Assembly (NCBI RefSeq): GCF_017377855.1
Contig: NZ_JAFREP010000004.1
Coordinates: forward strand, 429,474-493,473
Reading direction: 5' to 3'
DNA: 64,000 bases
From: Acanthopleuribacter pedis
Lineage (GTDB): Bacteria; Acidobacteriota; Holophagae; Acanthopleuribacterales; Acanthopleuribacteraceae
A program made the translations under genes and the position numbers. Position 1 is the first letter of the stretch. Each line of letters begins with the position of its first letter. The notes beneath the pieces are model-generated. The model was not told the origin of the DNA and searched no databases. It saw only the letters and a list, made by a program, of their open reading frames with translations. This document shows positions 1 to 7,128 of this stretch, in pieces.

Positions 1-1
1 C

Positions 2-472
2 AAATGGGCCGGCAACGGCACCGACGACTTAATCGTTCGAAACCAGGCCGGTGACTTGTTGCTTTACCCCTTCGTTAACAACACCTTCTACGACCAGGGC
101 AATGGGATCCGTGTTGGCAATGGCTGGAACTTTACCCATTATTTTGTTGGTGAGTGGACCGGTAACGGTACCCCGGATTTGGTGGTTCGCACCGCCGCGG
201 GTGAGTTGCTGCTTTATCCCTTTGATCGCGGTACCTTCTATGAGCAAAACGGTGGGACCGTTGTCGGCCATGGTTGGGACTTTACCCACTATTTCGTGGG
301 CAACTGGACCAACAATGGGACGGATGATTTGGTGGTGCGCAACGCGGCCGGTGAAATGCTGCTTTATCCCTTCCACAACAATTCGTTTTACGACCAGGGC
401 GGCGGCCGAATTGTTGCCCGTGACTGGAACTACACCCATTACCTCTTGGGCGGGTGGCTGCGTAACGAATAA
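2..472 (+). CDS. C-terminal part of a repeat protein (FG-GAP/VCBS-like)
   Basis: The reading frame is open from the left edge, so the start lies outside the window. The visible part is three tandem units of about 50 residues (150 bp). Each has the pattern LLYPF..xTFYDQ..G..VG.GW.FTHYFVG.W..NGTDDLVVR.AAGE. The NGTDDLVVR stretch resembles the acidic, Ca-binding-like loops of FG-GAP/VCBS propeller repeats found in secreted or surface proteins. The array ends with a short tail and a TAA stop. Function is unknown; an extracellular beta-propeller is an inference from the repeat pattern. A strong hairpin follows within 11 bases. Confidence 0.75.
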   Translation, partial: KWAGNGTDDLIVRNQAGDLLLYPFVNNTFYDQGNGIRVGNGWNFTHYFVGEWTGNGTPDLVVRTAAGELLLYPFDRGTFYEQNGGTVVGHGWDFTHYFVGNWTNNGTDDLVVRNAAGEMLLYPFHNNSFYDQGGGRIVARDWNYTHYLLGGWLRNE

Positions 473-482
473 GTTTGAAACA

Positions 483-518
483 GGTTCCCGAAGGACCGAA
501 GCCGGTCCTTCGGGAACC
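483..518 (+). terminator. perfect hairpin after the repeat protein
   Basis: A stem of 16 bp (GGTTCCCGAAGGACC, g498 pairing c503, with its exact inverse at 504-518) closes on the 4-base loop AAGC. It sits 11 bases after the stop. No T-run follows, so it may be a factor-assisted terminator or a small palindromic repeat rather than a classical intrinsic terminator. Confidence 0.5.
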
Positions 519-520
519 CC

Positions 521-565
521 AGCCCGCATTTCTCACGACGATTTCTCGCCTGAAATGCGGGCTAG
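521..565. repeat. short copy of element A (CCCGCATTTCTCAC palindrome)
   Basis: AGCCCGCATTTCTCAC faces TGAAATGCGGGCTAG with only a few bases between. These are the two termini of the longer element found at 3291, 25021, 33964, 45045 and 55971. The interior seen in the long copies is missing. It ends in CTAG like the long copies. Confidence 0.7.
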
Positions 566-639
566 AGGCGGGTCTTGCCTGGAAGCGATTGCTTGCGATG
601 AAGTGTGCTTCCAGAAAAGACCTTTTCTTTTGGTTTGCG

Positions 640-1761
640 CTATCGGCGCATGACGGGTTTTGGACGGACGATGCGACTGGGCGGCCTCGGATCCAAGGAC
701 TGCAGGGACCATTGGCGGCCGTCGTCCATGATAATTGTCGCCAAGAGCTCGCCCCTCGCCACCACTTGAAGCGATGCGGCTTCCTGAAGGTTGGGCCAGT
801 TGAACATGGGGTGCGCCACCGATCCCCGCGGCCGTAAGGGGGCGAGTTCAAGTGAGCCCAGTGTCGCGGCATTTGCATCAAACCAGGTAACCGTGATGGG
901 GCCGTCGACCGCGCCGGGGCTGGCGAGAATCAAGGTGCCCGTGCCGTTGCTTTCAGGCAGAGGACCCGACAGAACCGATTCCTCGAATGCAAGCGTTTCG
1001 CATAGGATGCCGCGTCCCACGTAATAATCGATGCCAAACCAAACGCCGAGCGGGTTGCCCCATTGGATTTCGGATGGATCGAGCGCCGTGGTGACGCCTT
1101 GGGTTGTTTCGTCAAAGAGGGACGGGTCGGCGGCCAGGCCGGTTTCGCTCAATTGACCCTCCGTTTGCAGGCTTGTGGCGGTCAGGTTGACGAAAAGCAG
1201 GGTGCACGCGGTTTGTCCTGAAGTAAATCGATTGGCGTCCGCGTTGGCATTCTGGTTTTGGTTTCGTTCAAGGGATGTCGCTGGGTCGATTCCGATTTCG
1301 AAAAACACTTGGTGATCCAAGGAAGGGGCACTAGTCTCGCCGTTGTGAGACAGCCATTCGGTGCTGCTTTGGTTGATACGCAGCCAGATGCGGTGTTCGC
1401 CGCGACGCCACCGCACGATTTGCACCGCATCCTGGCGCATAGATAGGCGCGGTGGTTCGTCGGTTGTCGACACGCGTCGTGCGGCTAGGTTGATTGGCGT
1501 GTGGTTGCCTTGTTCCGATGCGGTATCTACGAGGGTTTCCGCCAAGGTTGTGTTTTTAGCCAGTGTCCAGGTCAGGTAAAGCGGCGTGTCGGGGGATGCA
1601 TCGGCAAAGTCGTCATCCGTAATAGAAACCGCAAGTTCGCCGGCTTTTTCAAAATCGCGGCCGATGCACATCTCTTCAACCGTGGTTATGATGTCGATTC
1701 CGGCTGTTGTAAAGGTGCTGAAAGAGAAAAGGACCAAGAAACCTAAATAGGGTTTGCGCAA
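640..1761 (-). CDS. exported protein of unknown function
   Basis: I place the start at TTG (complement of 1759-1761). An AGGAG ribosome site lies about 8 bases upstream, and the protein then begins LRKPYLGFLVLFSFSTFTTAG, a clear Sec signal peptide. A longer in-frame ATG at 1893 would put about 44 hydrophilic residues before the signal and is unlikely. The mature part (about 350 residues) is acidic, rich in Thr, Asn and Glu and predicted mostly beta. It has no motif I recognise and no membrane segment after the signal. Probably periplasmic, outer-membrane or secreted. It stands alone, with element A remnants on both sides. Confidence 0.7.
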   Translation of the reverse strand: MRKPYLGFLVLFSFSTFTTAGIDIITTVEEMCIGRDFEKAGELAVSITDDDFADASPDTPLYLTWTLAKNTTLAETLVDTASEQGNHTPINLAARRVSTTDEPPRLSMRQDAVQIVRWRRGEHRIWLRINQSSTEWLSHNGETSAPSLDHQVFFEIGIDPATSLERNQNQNANADANRFTSGQTACTLLFVNLTATSLQTEGQLSETGLAADPSLFDETTQGVTTALDPSEIQWGNPLGVWFGIDYYVGRGILCETLAFEESVLSGPLPESNGTGTLILASPGAVDGPITVTWFDANAATLGSLELAPLRPRGSVAHPMFNWPNLQEAASLQVVARGELLATIIMDDGRQWSLQSLDPRPPSRIVRPKPVMRR

Positions 1762-2202
1762 GATCGTCTCTCCTGATTCCCGTGGGTGTTTTCCTTGCGA
1801 GACGGAATGGCTGGGGCACAGTCGCCGTCGCTCGGGAATTCTGCTGTTCGGTGGGGTAAATTGTTGCGAAGCCGAGGCTTGTGCGCAACGCAAAACTCAG
1901 CAAGACGAATGCCGAAAGCGTGCGGGCGTGGGTCAGTGGCGCCGGTCCTCCTGGTTCCCTCAAGGGGAGGCGGGTTTCAGGGAGCTCTTTTTTGAGCGCG
2001 TCAGGGGGTGACCGTCTCGTTTAACCAGGGATCAAGCGAAAGGAGCGGCCAGGTCGGTGCTGCTGGACCACCTGGTGCCTCTGGTGGGTTTTGGCCAGGC
2101 TTGTCCTCAGACCTTAGCCCGCATTTCTCCCAAAAATTCGTAGCAGGATTCGTTGTAAGCAATGCGGGTGAGGCGTTTGACGGTTTGGTTGTAAAAAGGA
2201 AG
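1762..2202. other. non-coding spacer before the tRNA array
   Basis: No supported gene. It contains the upstream region of the exported-protein gene on the minus strand and a decayed element A copy at 2115-2169. The T-rich stretch near 2180-2200 follows the last tRNA on the minus strand. Confidence 0.5.
2115..2169. repeat. decayed short copy of element A
   Basis: TAGCCCGCATTTCTCCC and AAGCAATGCGGGT form imperfect inverted ends around about 25 bases that still show the TTCGTAGCAGGATTCG-like core of element A. Confidence 0.5.
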
Positions 2203-2205
2203 TGG

Positions 2206-2279
2206 TGGACCTGGAAGGACTCGAACCTTCAATCCCTCGGGTAAAAACCGAGTGCATTACGCAATTTTGCTACAGATCC
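2206..2279 (-). tRNA. tRNA-Lys (anticodon TTT), copy 1
   Basis: Read on the minus strand, it has a 7-bp acceptor stem (GGATCTG with CAGGTCC), anticodon stem CTCGG/CCGAG around loop TTTTTAC, and T-arm GAAGG-TTCGAGT-CCTTC. The discriminator is A, and CCA is encoded next (2203-2205). A near-identical copy lies at 2429-2502. Confidence 0.92.
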
Positions 2280-2310
2280 GTGATCGTGCAGGGTGATGTT
2301 CCCTAGGTAG

Positions 2311-2382
2311 AGCGGATGGCGGGAATCGAACCCACATCTCCTGGATGGAAGCCGGGAATAATAGCCGTTATACGACATCCGC
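2311..2382 (-). tRNA. tRNA-Gly (anticodon TCC)
   Basis: Acceptor GCGGATG pairs with CATCCGC; T-arm GTGGG-TTCGATT-CCCGC. The anticodon loop is CTTCCAT. The anticodon stem CCCGG/CCAGG has one C-A mismatch. CCA is not encoded. The body matches the Gly(GCC) gene at 2535 except in the anticodon arm and nearby, so the two are a diverged duplication. Confidence 0.85.
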
Positions 2383-2428
2383 GAAAAGGGTTGGCCCAGG
2401 CCTCGAGCCGGACAAGAAAAGGAAGTGG

Positions 2429-2502
2429 TGGACCTGGAAGGACTCGAACCTTCAATCCCTCGGGTAAAAACCGAGTGCATTACGCAATTTTGCTACAGAT
2501 CC
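2429..2502 (-). tRNA. tRNA-Lys (anticodon TTT), copy 2
   Basis: Same sequence as the Lys gene at 2206-2279, with encoded CCA at 2426-2428. The spacer between this gene and the next Gly gene also matches the first pair closely. The Gly-Lys unit has therefore been tandemly duplicated. Confidence 0.92.
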
Positions 2503-2534
2503 GTGATTTTGTAGGGTGATGTTCCCTATTGTGG

Positions 2535-2606
2535 AGCGGATGGCGGGAATCGAACCCACATCTCCTGATCGGCAATCAGGTGTAATCGCCGTTATACGAC
2601 ATCCGC
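2535..2606 (-). tRNA. tRNA-Gly (anticodon GCC)
   Basis: Acceptor GCGGATG/CATCCGC, anticodon arm CCTGA-TTGCCGA-TCAGG, T-arm GTGGG-TTCGATT-CCCGC. CCA is encoded (2532-2534). All stems pair fully. Confidence 0.93.
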
Positions 2607-2614
2607 GAAATTGG

Positions 2615-2737
2615 TGCCCGTGAGACGATTCGAACGTGTCGCCCGCTTTTCTCGTCTGCCTGTCAAAAAGCTGTTGAGAAAAGCGGGCTCGTCGCTTCCT
2701 TCGCCGGGAAGTGCCTTTCCAGTTTGGCCACACGGGC
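2615..2737 (-). pseudogene. tRNA-Arg-like gene interrupted by a hairpin insertion
   Basis: The 5' part (GCCCGTG acceptor, GGCCAAACTGGAAAGGC D-arm, anticodon stem CTTCC/GGAAG) and the 3' part (TTCGAAT T-loop, CACGGGC acceptor, A73, encoded CCA at 2612-2614) belong to one tRNA related to the Arg(TCG) gene next door. About 50 extra bases lie between the anticodon stem and the T-arm. They form a 13-bp perfect inverted repeat with the sequence of element A ends. The anticodon loop reads CGGCGAA, giving GCG but with G instead of the invariant T33. The T-stem has a C-C mismatch. It is most likely inactive, though a processed or long-arm tRNA cannot be excluded. Confidence 0.7.
2641..2688. repeat. 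miniature element A inside the tRNA-like gene
   Basis: GCCCGCTTTTCTC at 2641-2653 is matched exactly by its inverse at 2676-2688, with a 22-base interior. The arms match the terminal GCCCGCATTTCTC of element A except for one base. GTCGC-like sequence occurs at both flanks. Confidence 0.65.
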
Positions 2738-2783
2738 TTATGTTGTTGAAATCGGGTCGCTGGGTGAGCGGTGCGATTTCGAA

Positions 2784-2855
2784 TGCGCTTGGTAGGATTC
2801 GAACCTACGGTCGTCGGCTTCGAAGACCGATGCCTTTCCACTTGGCCACAAGCGC
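2784..2855 (-). tRNA. tRNA-Arg (anticodon TCG)
   Basis: Acceptor GCGCTTG/CAAGCGC, anticodon arm TCGGT-CTTCGAA-GCCGA, T-arm GTAGG-TTCGAAT-CCTAC, discriminator A. CCA is not encoded. Confidence 0.92.
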
Positions 2856-2910
2856 GGAAAAGTTGTGCCTCTGTTAATGCAGCCCTCGGTTGCACCTAGA
2901 GTTACAGCGC

Positions 2911-2975
2911 CGGCAGAATTCGAACCCTCCCCGGTCGGGGACGTTTTCTTCCGTTGAACGTTGCACTTCCTGATC
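2911..2975 (-). other. possible tRNA 3' remnant
   Basis: On the minus strand a GGTTCGAAT T-loop follows a variable-arm-like stem (CCCCGACCGGGG). No matching acceptor 5' strand, D-arm or normal anticodon loop can be found upstream. It may be a decayed tRNA in the array. Low confidence. Confidence 0.25.
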
Positions 2976-3045
2976 CCCTTGGGGGTCATGTTCCTTGCAC
3001 AAGTAAAAATGAGTGGACCGGTTGGGTAACCGGCCTCATGTTTGG

Positions 3046-3116
3046 TACTCCCACGGAGACTCGAACTCCGGTTTTCGGGATGAAAACCCGACGTCTTAAC
3101 CACGAAACGTAGGAGC
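3046..3116 (-). tRNA. tRNA-Glu (anticodon TTC)
   Basis: Acceptor GCTCCTA pairs with TGGGAGT; anticodon arm TCGGG-TTTTCAT-CCCGA; T-arm CGGAG-TTCGAGT-CTCCG. Discriminator A followed by encoded CCA (3043-3045). The D-arm is short. Confidence 0.88.
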
Positions 3117-3123
3117 AAATTGG

Positions 3124-3195
3124 CTGACTCGGGTGGATTCGAACCACCATCTTTCTGCTTAACAGGCAGATGCATTACCCTTATGCTACAAGCCA
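3124..3195 (-). tRNA. tRNA-Asn (anticodon GTT)
   Basis: Acceptor TGGCTTG/CGAGTCA, anticodon arm TCTGC-CTGTTAA-GCAGA, T-loop TTCGAAT, discriminator G, encoded CCA (3121-3123). Confidence 0.93.
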
Positions 3196-3204
3196 ATAAA
3201 TTGG

Positions 3205-3278
3205 CCGGACCGATGGGATTCGAACCCACATCACCTTGGGAGACAACCAAGTGCATTTAGCCGTTATGCTACAGCCCG
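3205..3278 (-). tRNA. tRNA-Asp (anticodon GTC)
   Basis: Acceptor CGGGCTG/CGGTCCG, anticodon arm CTTGG-TTGTCTC-CCAAG, T-arm GTGGG-TTCGAAT-CCCAT, discriminator G, encoded CCA (3202-3204). Confidence 0.93.
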
Positions 3279-3290
3279 GTAAATGGTCAT

Positions 3291-3470
3291 GCCCGTATTT
3301 CTCACAAGGATTCGTAGCGAGAAGCAGAAAGCCTTGTGAGTACGAAGATTACGACGGAGAGACGGCACAGGCGTAGCAGCGCTACGGCGAAGGCGGCTCG
3401 ACCGAGTAAGCGAAGTAATCGCATGGGTTTCGGCTTCGTAGCAGAATTCCTTGTGAGAAATGCGGGCTAG
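3291..3470. mobile_element. element A, full-length copy (about 177 bp)
   Basis: The ends are GCCCGTATTTCTCACAAGG and CCTTGTGAGAAATGCGGGC, followed by TAG. The interior contains a sub-repeat (GCGAGAAGC.GAAAGCCTTGTGAG), the GTAGCAGCGCTAC palindrome and a CGGCGAAGGCGGCTCGACCGAG block that recur in the other long copies. There is no ORF, so it is a non-autonomous, MITE-like element. Its right end touches the 3' end of tRNA-Pro. Confidence 0.8.
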
Positions 3471-3540
3471 GTGGTTGGATTCGAACCAACGACATCGTGC
3501 GTCCAAGGCACGGAGGCTGACCAGACTGCCCTACACCTAG
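3466..3540 (-). tRNA. tRNA-Pro (anticodon TGG) abutted by element A
   Basis: Acceptor CTAGGTG/CACCTAG, anticodon arm CGTGC-CTTGGAC-GCACG, T-arm GTTGG-TTCGAAT-CCAAC. The last acceptor bases CTAG coincide with the CTAG at which element A is inserted. The discriminator is therefore C and the following bases come from the element, so CCA is not encoded although most neighbours encode it. Confidence 0.88.
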
Positions 3541-3547
3541 ATATTTA

Positions 3548-3633
3548 AGGAAGGTAGAGGGATCGAACCCCGCGGCTTTGACACGCGCCCATGGTTTTCA
3601 AGACCACTTGCCGTCCATTCGGCGGTACCTTCC
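3548..3633 (-). tRNA. tRNA-Ser (anticodon TGA)
   Basis: Type II tRNA: acceptor GGAAGGT/ACCTTCC, anticodon arm GTGGT-CTTGAAA-ACCAT, long variable arm and T-loop TTCGATC. Base 73 reads as T rather than the usual G, CCA is absent and one T-stem pair is mismatched. It is the first tRNA of the array in the transcription direction. Confidence 0.82.
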
Positions 3634-3901
3634 AAGATATTTTTGATTCAGTTGTCAATGAGCCCTGAAACCTGCCCGATTGTCGTTGCGGCGGGCAGGG
3701 AGGGCTATTTCACGACCGGTGCCAAAAATAGCGATGTTGCGAAAGTTGTTGATAAAAATAGACTTATGTTGATTCTGTGTATTGTGACTTTTCTTGTGGT
3801 TTATCCTTTTGGATATGGTCCTATCTAATTCTATTTCGGGCGAGCCTGTTGTCTTGGTGGCATCTGGGTGCTTTTTTAATTCAGGTGTGGCGGCTTTCCA
3901 G
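3634..3901. other. non-coding region upstream of the tRNA array
   Basis: AT-rich stretch that should hold the minus-strand tRNA promoter. A hairpin CCTGCCCG...CGGGCAGG lies at 3672-3701. No gene is supported. Confidence 0.4.
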
Positions 3902-4891
3902 TTATTTGTCCTTTCCGCTCGCCTTTTGGCGCTTTTTTCGTCGCCTGAGTTCGCTTTCCTGTTGGTGCAGCCAGTCCAAAACGGCCTTGGTGGTTTCTTG
4001 CGGCCTTTCTTGTTGGATCCAATGGCCGGCGTCCAAGCTCAGTACCGTTACGTTGGGTACGAACTCGGTGAGTTGCTCATTTTTTTGGATCTCATCGCGT
4101 TCGCCATAGATCATGAGCGCGGGGTGTTTGATGATCGGGTCCACATCGGCCAGGAGGTGCCAATTGCGATCCAAGTTTCGGTACCAGTTGATGCTGCTCG
4201 TAAAACCTGTTTCCTCAAAAGCTGAGACAAACACCGCCAATTCCTCATCGCTCATGATCGCTGCCCCGTCCGGTTCTTCCGCCCTTGCGATATGGCTGAG
4301 CGCGACCCCTGGCCGAGGTTCTCGGGTCGGTATGTTTTTTCGGTACATATTGCGAAGAAATTGGGCGGTGTTCTCCTCCAGCACGGCGTCAACCACGCCG
4401 GGGTGCCGGTTAACGTGGACCATGTAGTGGTCACGCCCGGCGATTTCTTCGAGGAAAGCAACCCATGGCTTCTCGCCGCGCGCGAGATAAGGCAGGCTGA
4501 GGTTGATCAGGTTTTTGACGCGGCCGGGGTGCAACATGGCGAGGCCCCAAACGACAAAGGCGCCCCAGTCATGACCGATAAAGGTCGCCTTCTCGTAACC
4601 GAAGTGATCCAGCAAAGCGACCAGGTCACCCGAGAGGTGGACCAGGTCGTAATCGGTTACCTCGCCCGGGCAGGATGACCGGCCGTAACCCCGTTGATTG
4701 GGTACGATCACGTGGTAACCGGCCGCGGCGAGTGCCGGCATTTGGTAGCGCCAAGAAAAAGCATGCTCCGGCCAGCCGTGGCAAAGCACAATCGGATTGC
4801 CCGCGTGTTCTTGTCCCGCTTCAAAAACTTCGAGGGTGACCTCGTTAACTGAAATGAGGGTGGGTTGGGGAAAGTCGTTTGGATAAAACAT
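3902..4891 (-). CDS. alpha/beta hydrolase, soluble epoxide hydrolase type
   Basis: A 329-residue alpha/beta-hydrolase. The oxyanion-hole motif HGWPE is at 38-42. The nucleophile elbow GHDWG has Asp108, the acid is near Asp266 in YGERDEI, and the catalytic base is His290 in DAGHW. The lid motif NWYRNL (Tyr237) is typical of epoxide hydrolases, where cap tyrosines activate the epoxide oxygen. Asp as nucleophile also fits haloalkane dehalogenases, but NWYR and HGWPE favour epoxide opening to diols. There is no signal peptide, so it is cytosolic. The C-terminus is a very basic tail. It is divergently placed from the WYL regulator at 5237, which may control it. Confidence 0.85.
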   Translation of the reverse strand: MFYPNDFPQPTLISVNEVTLEVFEAGQEHAGNPIVLCHGWPEHAFSWRYQMPALAAAGYHVIVPNQRGYGRSSCPGEVTDYDLVHLSGDLVALLDHFGYEKATFIGHDWGAFVVWGLAMLHPGRVKNLINLSLPYLARGEKPWVAFLEEIAGRDHYMVHVNRHPGVVDAVLEENTAQFLRNMYRKNIPTREPRPGVALSHIARAEEPDGAAIMSDEELAVFVSAFEETGFTSSINWYRNLDRNWHLLADVDPIIKHPALMIYGERDEIQKNEQLTEFVPNVTVLSLDAGHWIQQERPQETTKAVLDWLHQQESELRRRKKRQKASGKDK

Positions 4892-5055
4892 TTTATGTCC
4901 TTTTGGTCATGTCGAGACAAGCAGCGAACACCGTTGTTGGTTTGGCCGCGGCTGATATCTCGGGTTGATGGCGGTGAGTTGTTGGGACAGTGCAGGAGCA
5001 CTTGAGACAGCACTTAACCTAAGACCAAAAGGTGCCAAATCCTGACACCATTGAA

Positions 5056-5216
5056 CCTAAGAGGCGCGATATGAGCGAGGGGTTTTGGCTAAAGATCTGG
5101 AGCGAAATGGCTTGGGAAAAGCGGAACTGCACCCGCTGGGTGCAGTGAGCATTTTCACAGGCCGTTGCAGCCCAGAGGTTTAGCGAAAACCACCGCGATT
5201 TATCGCGCTTGTTAGG
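5056..5216. mobile_element. element B copy 1 (161 bp, inverted-repeat ends)
   Basis: Starts CCTAAGAGGCGCGATA and ends with the near-inverse TTATCGCGCTTGTTAGG. The interior has the block AAGATCTGGAGCGAAATGG and GCAGCCCAGAGGTTTAG. A second copy of the same length is at 7828-7988. No coding capacity. It fills most of the gap between the divergent hydrolase and regulator genes. Confidence 0.75.
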
Positions 5217-5236
5217 TTGAATGCTATGCTTGGGTC

Positions 5237-5956
5237 ATGAATGTTCACCAAAGACAAGACGCCATTGTGCGCCTTCTCCGCCGCAACGGAACGGCGACCA
5301 TTGCCGATCTAGCCAAAGAAGTGGGTGCCTCCAGACGCACCTTGCTGCGAGATATCGGTGCCTTGCGAGAGGCGGGTTTTGTCATTCATGCCGAACCGGG
5401 ACGCGGGGGCGGCCTCAGGCTCGATCCGCAATCCGTCCAAACCACCGCGCGTCTTTCGGTTGCCGAGGTTTTTGCGTTGCTGATCAGTGTGGCCGCGGTA
5501 CGTGCGGCGGGTGGCTTGCCTTTTTCAAGGCTTGCCGATGCCGGACTCGCCAAAATAGAAAAAGCCTTGCCGCCGGACAAAATCCAAGATTTACGTCGCT
5601 TCCTGGAATGTTTGTACATCGGTGAACTCTCACCGCGCGTCGATACATCCGATATGGGGGTGATGGACCCCTGCTTGCTGCCGGCATTCGAGACCGCTTT
5701 TCTTGGGCGACACCCTTTGCGTTTTCAATACCGCGATGCGAAAGGTATTGTGACCAAAAGGCTTGTGGAACCCCAGGCGATGTTGATCTTGCCGCCGTTG
5801 TGGTACTTGGTCGCTTGGGATCCCGCGCGTGACGACTTTCGGCATTTCCGCATGGACCGCATTAGCGAGCCGGAATATGTTGAAGGTGGAACTTTTCGAC
5901 GGAGAAATGCGCCCTTCAAGAAGGGTATTCGGCCGCTAGGGCCGCTGCCGTCCTGA
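5237..5956 (+). CDS. YafY-type transcriptional regulator (HTH + WYL)
   Basis: A 239-residue regulator. Residues 1-60 form a DeoR/HTH_11-type winged helix (RQDAIVRLLRRNGTATIADL, with recognition helix SRRTLLRDIGALREAGF). The C-terminal half (about 140-235) is a WYL domain, seen in PLWYLVAWD and the RxDRI motif, which commonly binds small ligands or nucleic acid. It is cytosolic. It starts 21 bases after element B and is divergent from the epoxide hydrolase gene, so it is probably a local regulator of that gene; this is inference. It is slightly shorter than many YafY proteins. Confidence 0.87.
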   Translation: MNVHQRQDAIVRLLRRNGTATIADLAKEVGASRRTLLRDIGALREAGFVIHAEPGRGGGLRLDPQSVQTTARLSVAEVFALLISVAAVRAAGGLPFSRLADAGLAKIEKALPPDKIQDLRRFLECLYIGELSPRVDTSDMGVMDPCLLPAFETAFLGRHPLRFQYRDAKGIVTKRLVEPQAMLILPPLWYLVAWDPARDDFRHFRMDRISEPEYVEGGTFRRRNAPFKKGIRPLGPLPS

Positions 5957-6130
5957 GTCCACCTTGGGTGTCCCGTTTCGATCAGTCCGCCTTGTTCGTG
6001 TTTCCTTGGTGTGGTCTCGGGGCACGGAAACCTGAGTTGTAAGGATTCAGTCCGCGCGCGAAGTTGCTTGTCCAGGTTACCCTAAAAGCGTATTATTGAC
6101 GAGAAATGATACTTGTTTGAGAGGTCTGAC

Positions 6131-7102
6131 ATGTACTTGCTTTGTATGTTTTTAATGTTTCAAGAGCCGACGTTAGATGTTGAAAAGCGAATTCCCATCA
6201 AGAGAGAGATAAGCTTTTATCCGGGTAAAATGAAGATGCATTCGGATGGAAGTATTACGATGTTGTCGGAGAGTACCGTTTTTCATTTCGACCAAGCCGG
6301 CAAGCTGATTCGGAAATTTGGAAAACATGGCCAGAATCCGGGCGAATTATATTCCCCTTCGCGGGTTGTCTTTAATGGCGCGAACTATTATGTGACTGAC
6401 TTCAACGCCGCGTTGCAAATGTTTGATGCATCTGGAGCTTATGTCAATAGAGAGATGGGTTATCAAGTTAATGTTGACGCTACGTCAAAAGGGAACGTAT
6501 TTGTTACTTTGCTCAAGCACTTGAAGCGGAATGAGCAAGGCCATTCACAAAGAGGTGACGTTTTATGTAAGCTTGTTGATAATAAACTTTGTGATGAGAA
6601 TTCCATGTTTGGTCCGATTTCTGAAGTGAATGCAAAGGTTCAGTTTCGTGGCGCCCAACATTTTGTAGCAGAAGATGAGAACATTCATGTAATCGGCCAA
6701 CTAGAGCCAACGATTTACACTTACTCCAATGACTTTAAGCCTGTTGGGAAAATCAACTTCTCAGCTCCCGATTGGGTTCAATCGAAGAAGGGCTTACCCA
6801 AGGAGCGTACGCGAAAAGCGATCATGGGTTACTGGAACTCCTTTTCTCGTTTCTATGGTTTGTGGAAATACAACGAAAAAGAATTTTTGGTCTTTTACAT
6901 GACCCCGGATTCTTCGACCAGCTTGGGTTTCAAAAGTGTGATTGCGCGCGTGGGTCTTGATGGAACGCTCACGAAGCCCGCTTTTCGTTTTGATGGTGTT
7001 TTCTTGGGGCCACATGGTTCGAAGGTTTATTTCCTTGAGCATCGAGAGGATGAAGAAGAGGTATGGCCCGTATACACGTTGAAGGGATTTACTTGGGAAT
7101 AG
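6131..7102 (+). CDS. 6-bladed beta-propeller / NHL-like protein
   Basis: I start at ATG 6131, with GAGAGG 7 bases upstream, rather than the in-frame TTG at 6113. The protein (323 residues) opens with a hydrophobic stretch MYLLCMFLMFQ that may be a weak signal or anchor. It then contains an NHL-type blade, FGKHGQNPGELYSPSRVV, with similar but weaker blades after it. Such propellers usually bind proteins or ligands outside the cytoplasm. Base composition is noticeably more AT-rich than the neighbours, suggesting transfer. The next gene starts 26 bases downstream and is probably co-transcribed. Confidence 0.65.
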   Translation: MYLLCMFLMFQEPTLDVEKRIPIKREISFYPGKMKMHSDGSITMLSESTVFHFDQAGKLIRKFGKHGQNPGELYSPSRVVFNGANYYVTDFNAALQMFDASGAYVNREMGYQVNVDATSKGNVFVTLLKHLKRNEQGHSQRGDVLCKLVDNKLCDENSMFGPISEVNAKVQFRGAQHFVAEDENIHVIGQLEPTIYTYSNDFKPVGKINFSAPDWVQSKKGLPKERTRKAIMGYWNSFSRFYGLWKYNEKEFLVFYMTPDSSTSLGFKSVIARVGLDGTLTKPAFRFDGVFLGPHGSKVYFLEHREDEEEVWPVYTLKGFTWE

Positions 7103-7128
7103 CAAGAAGGATGCTGAAGGAAGAAAAA

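Noticed and set aside
282..881. Long antisense frames over the first genes
   Set aside because: They are shadows of strongly biased coding frames on the other strand, with no start signal or family pattern.
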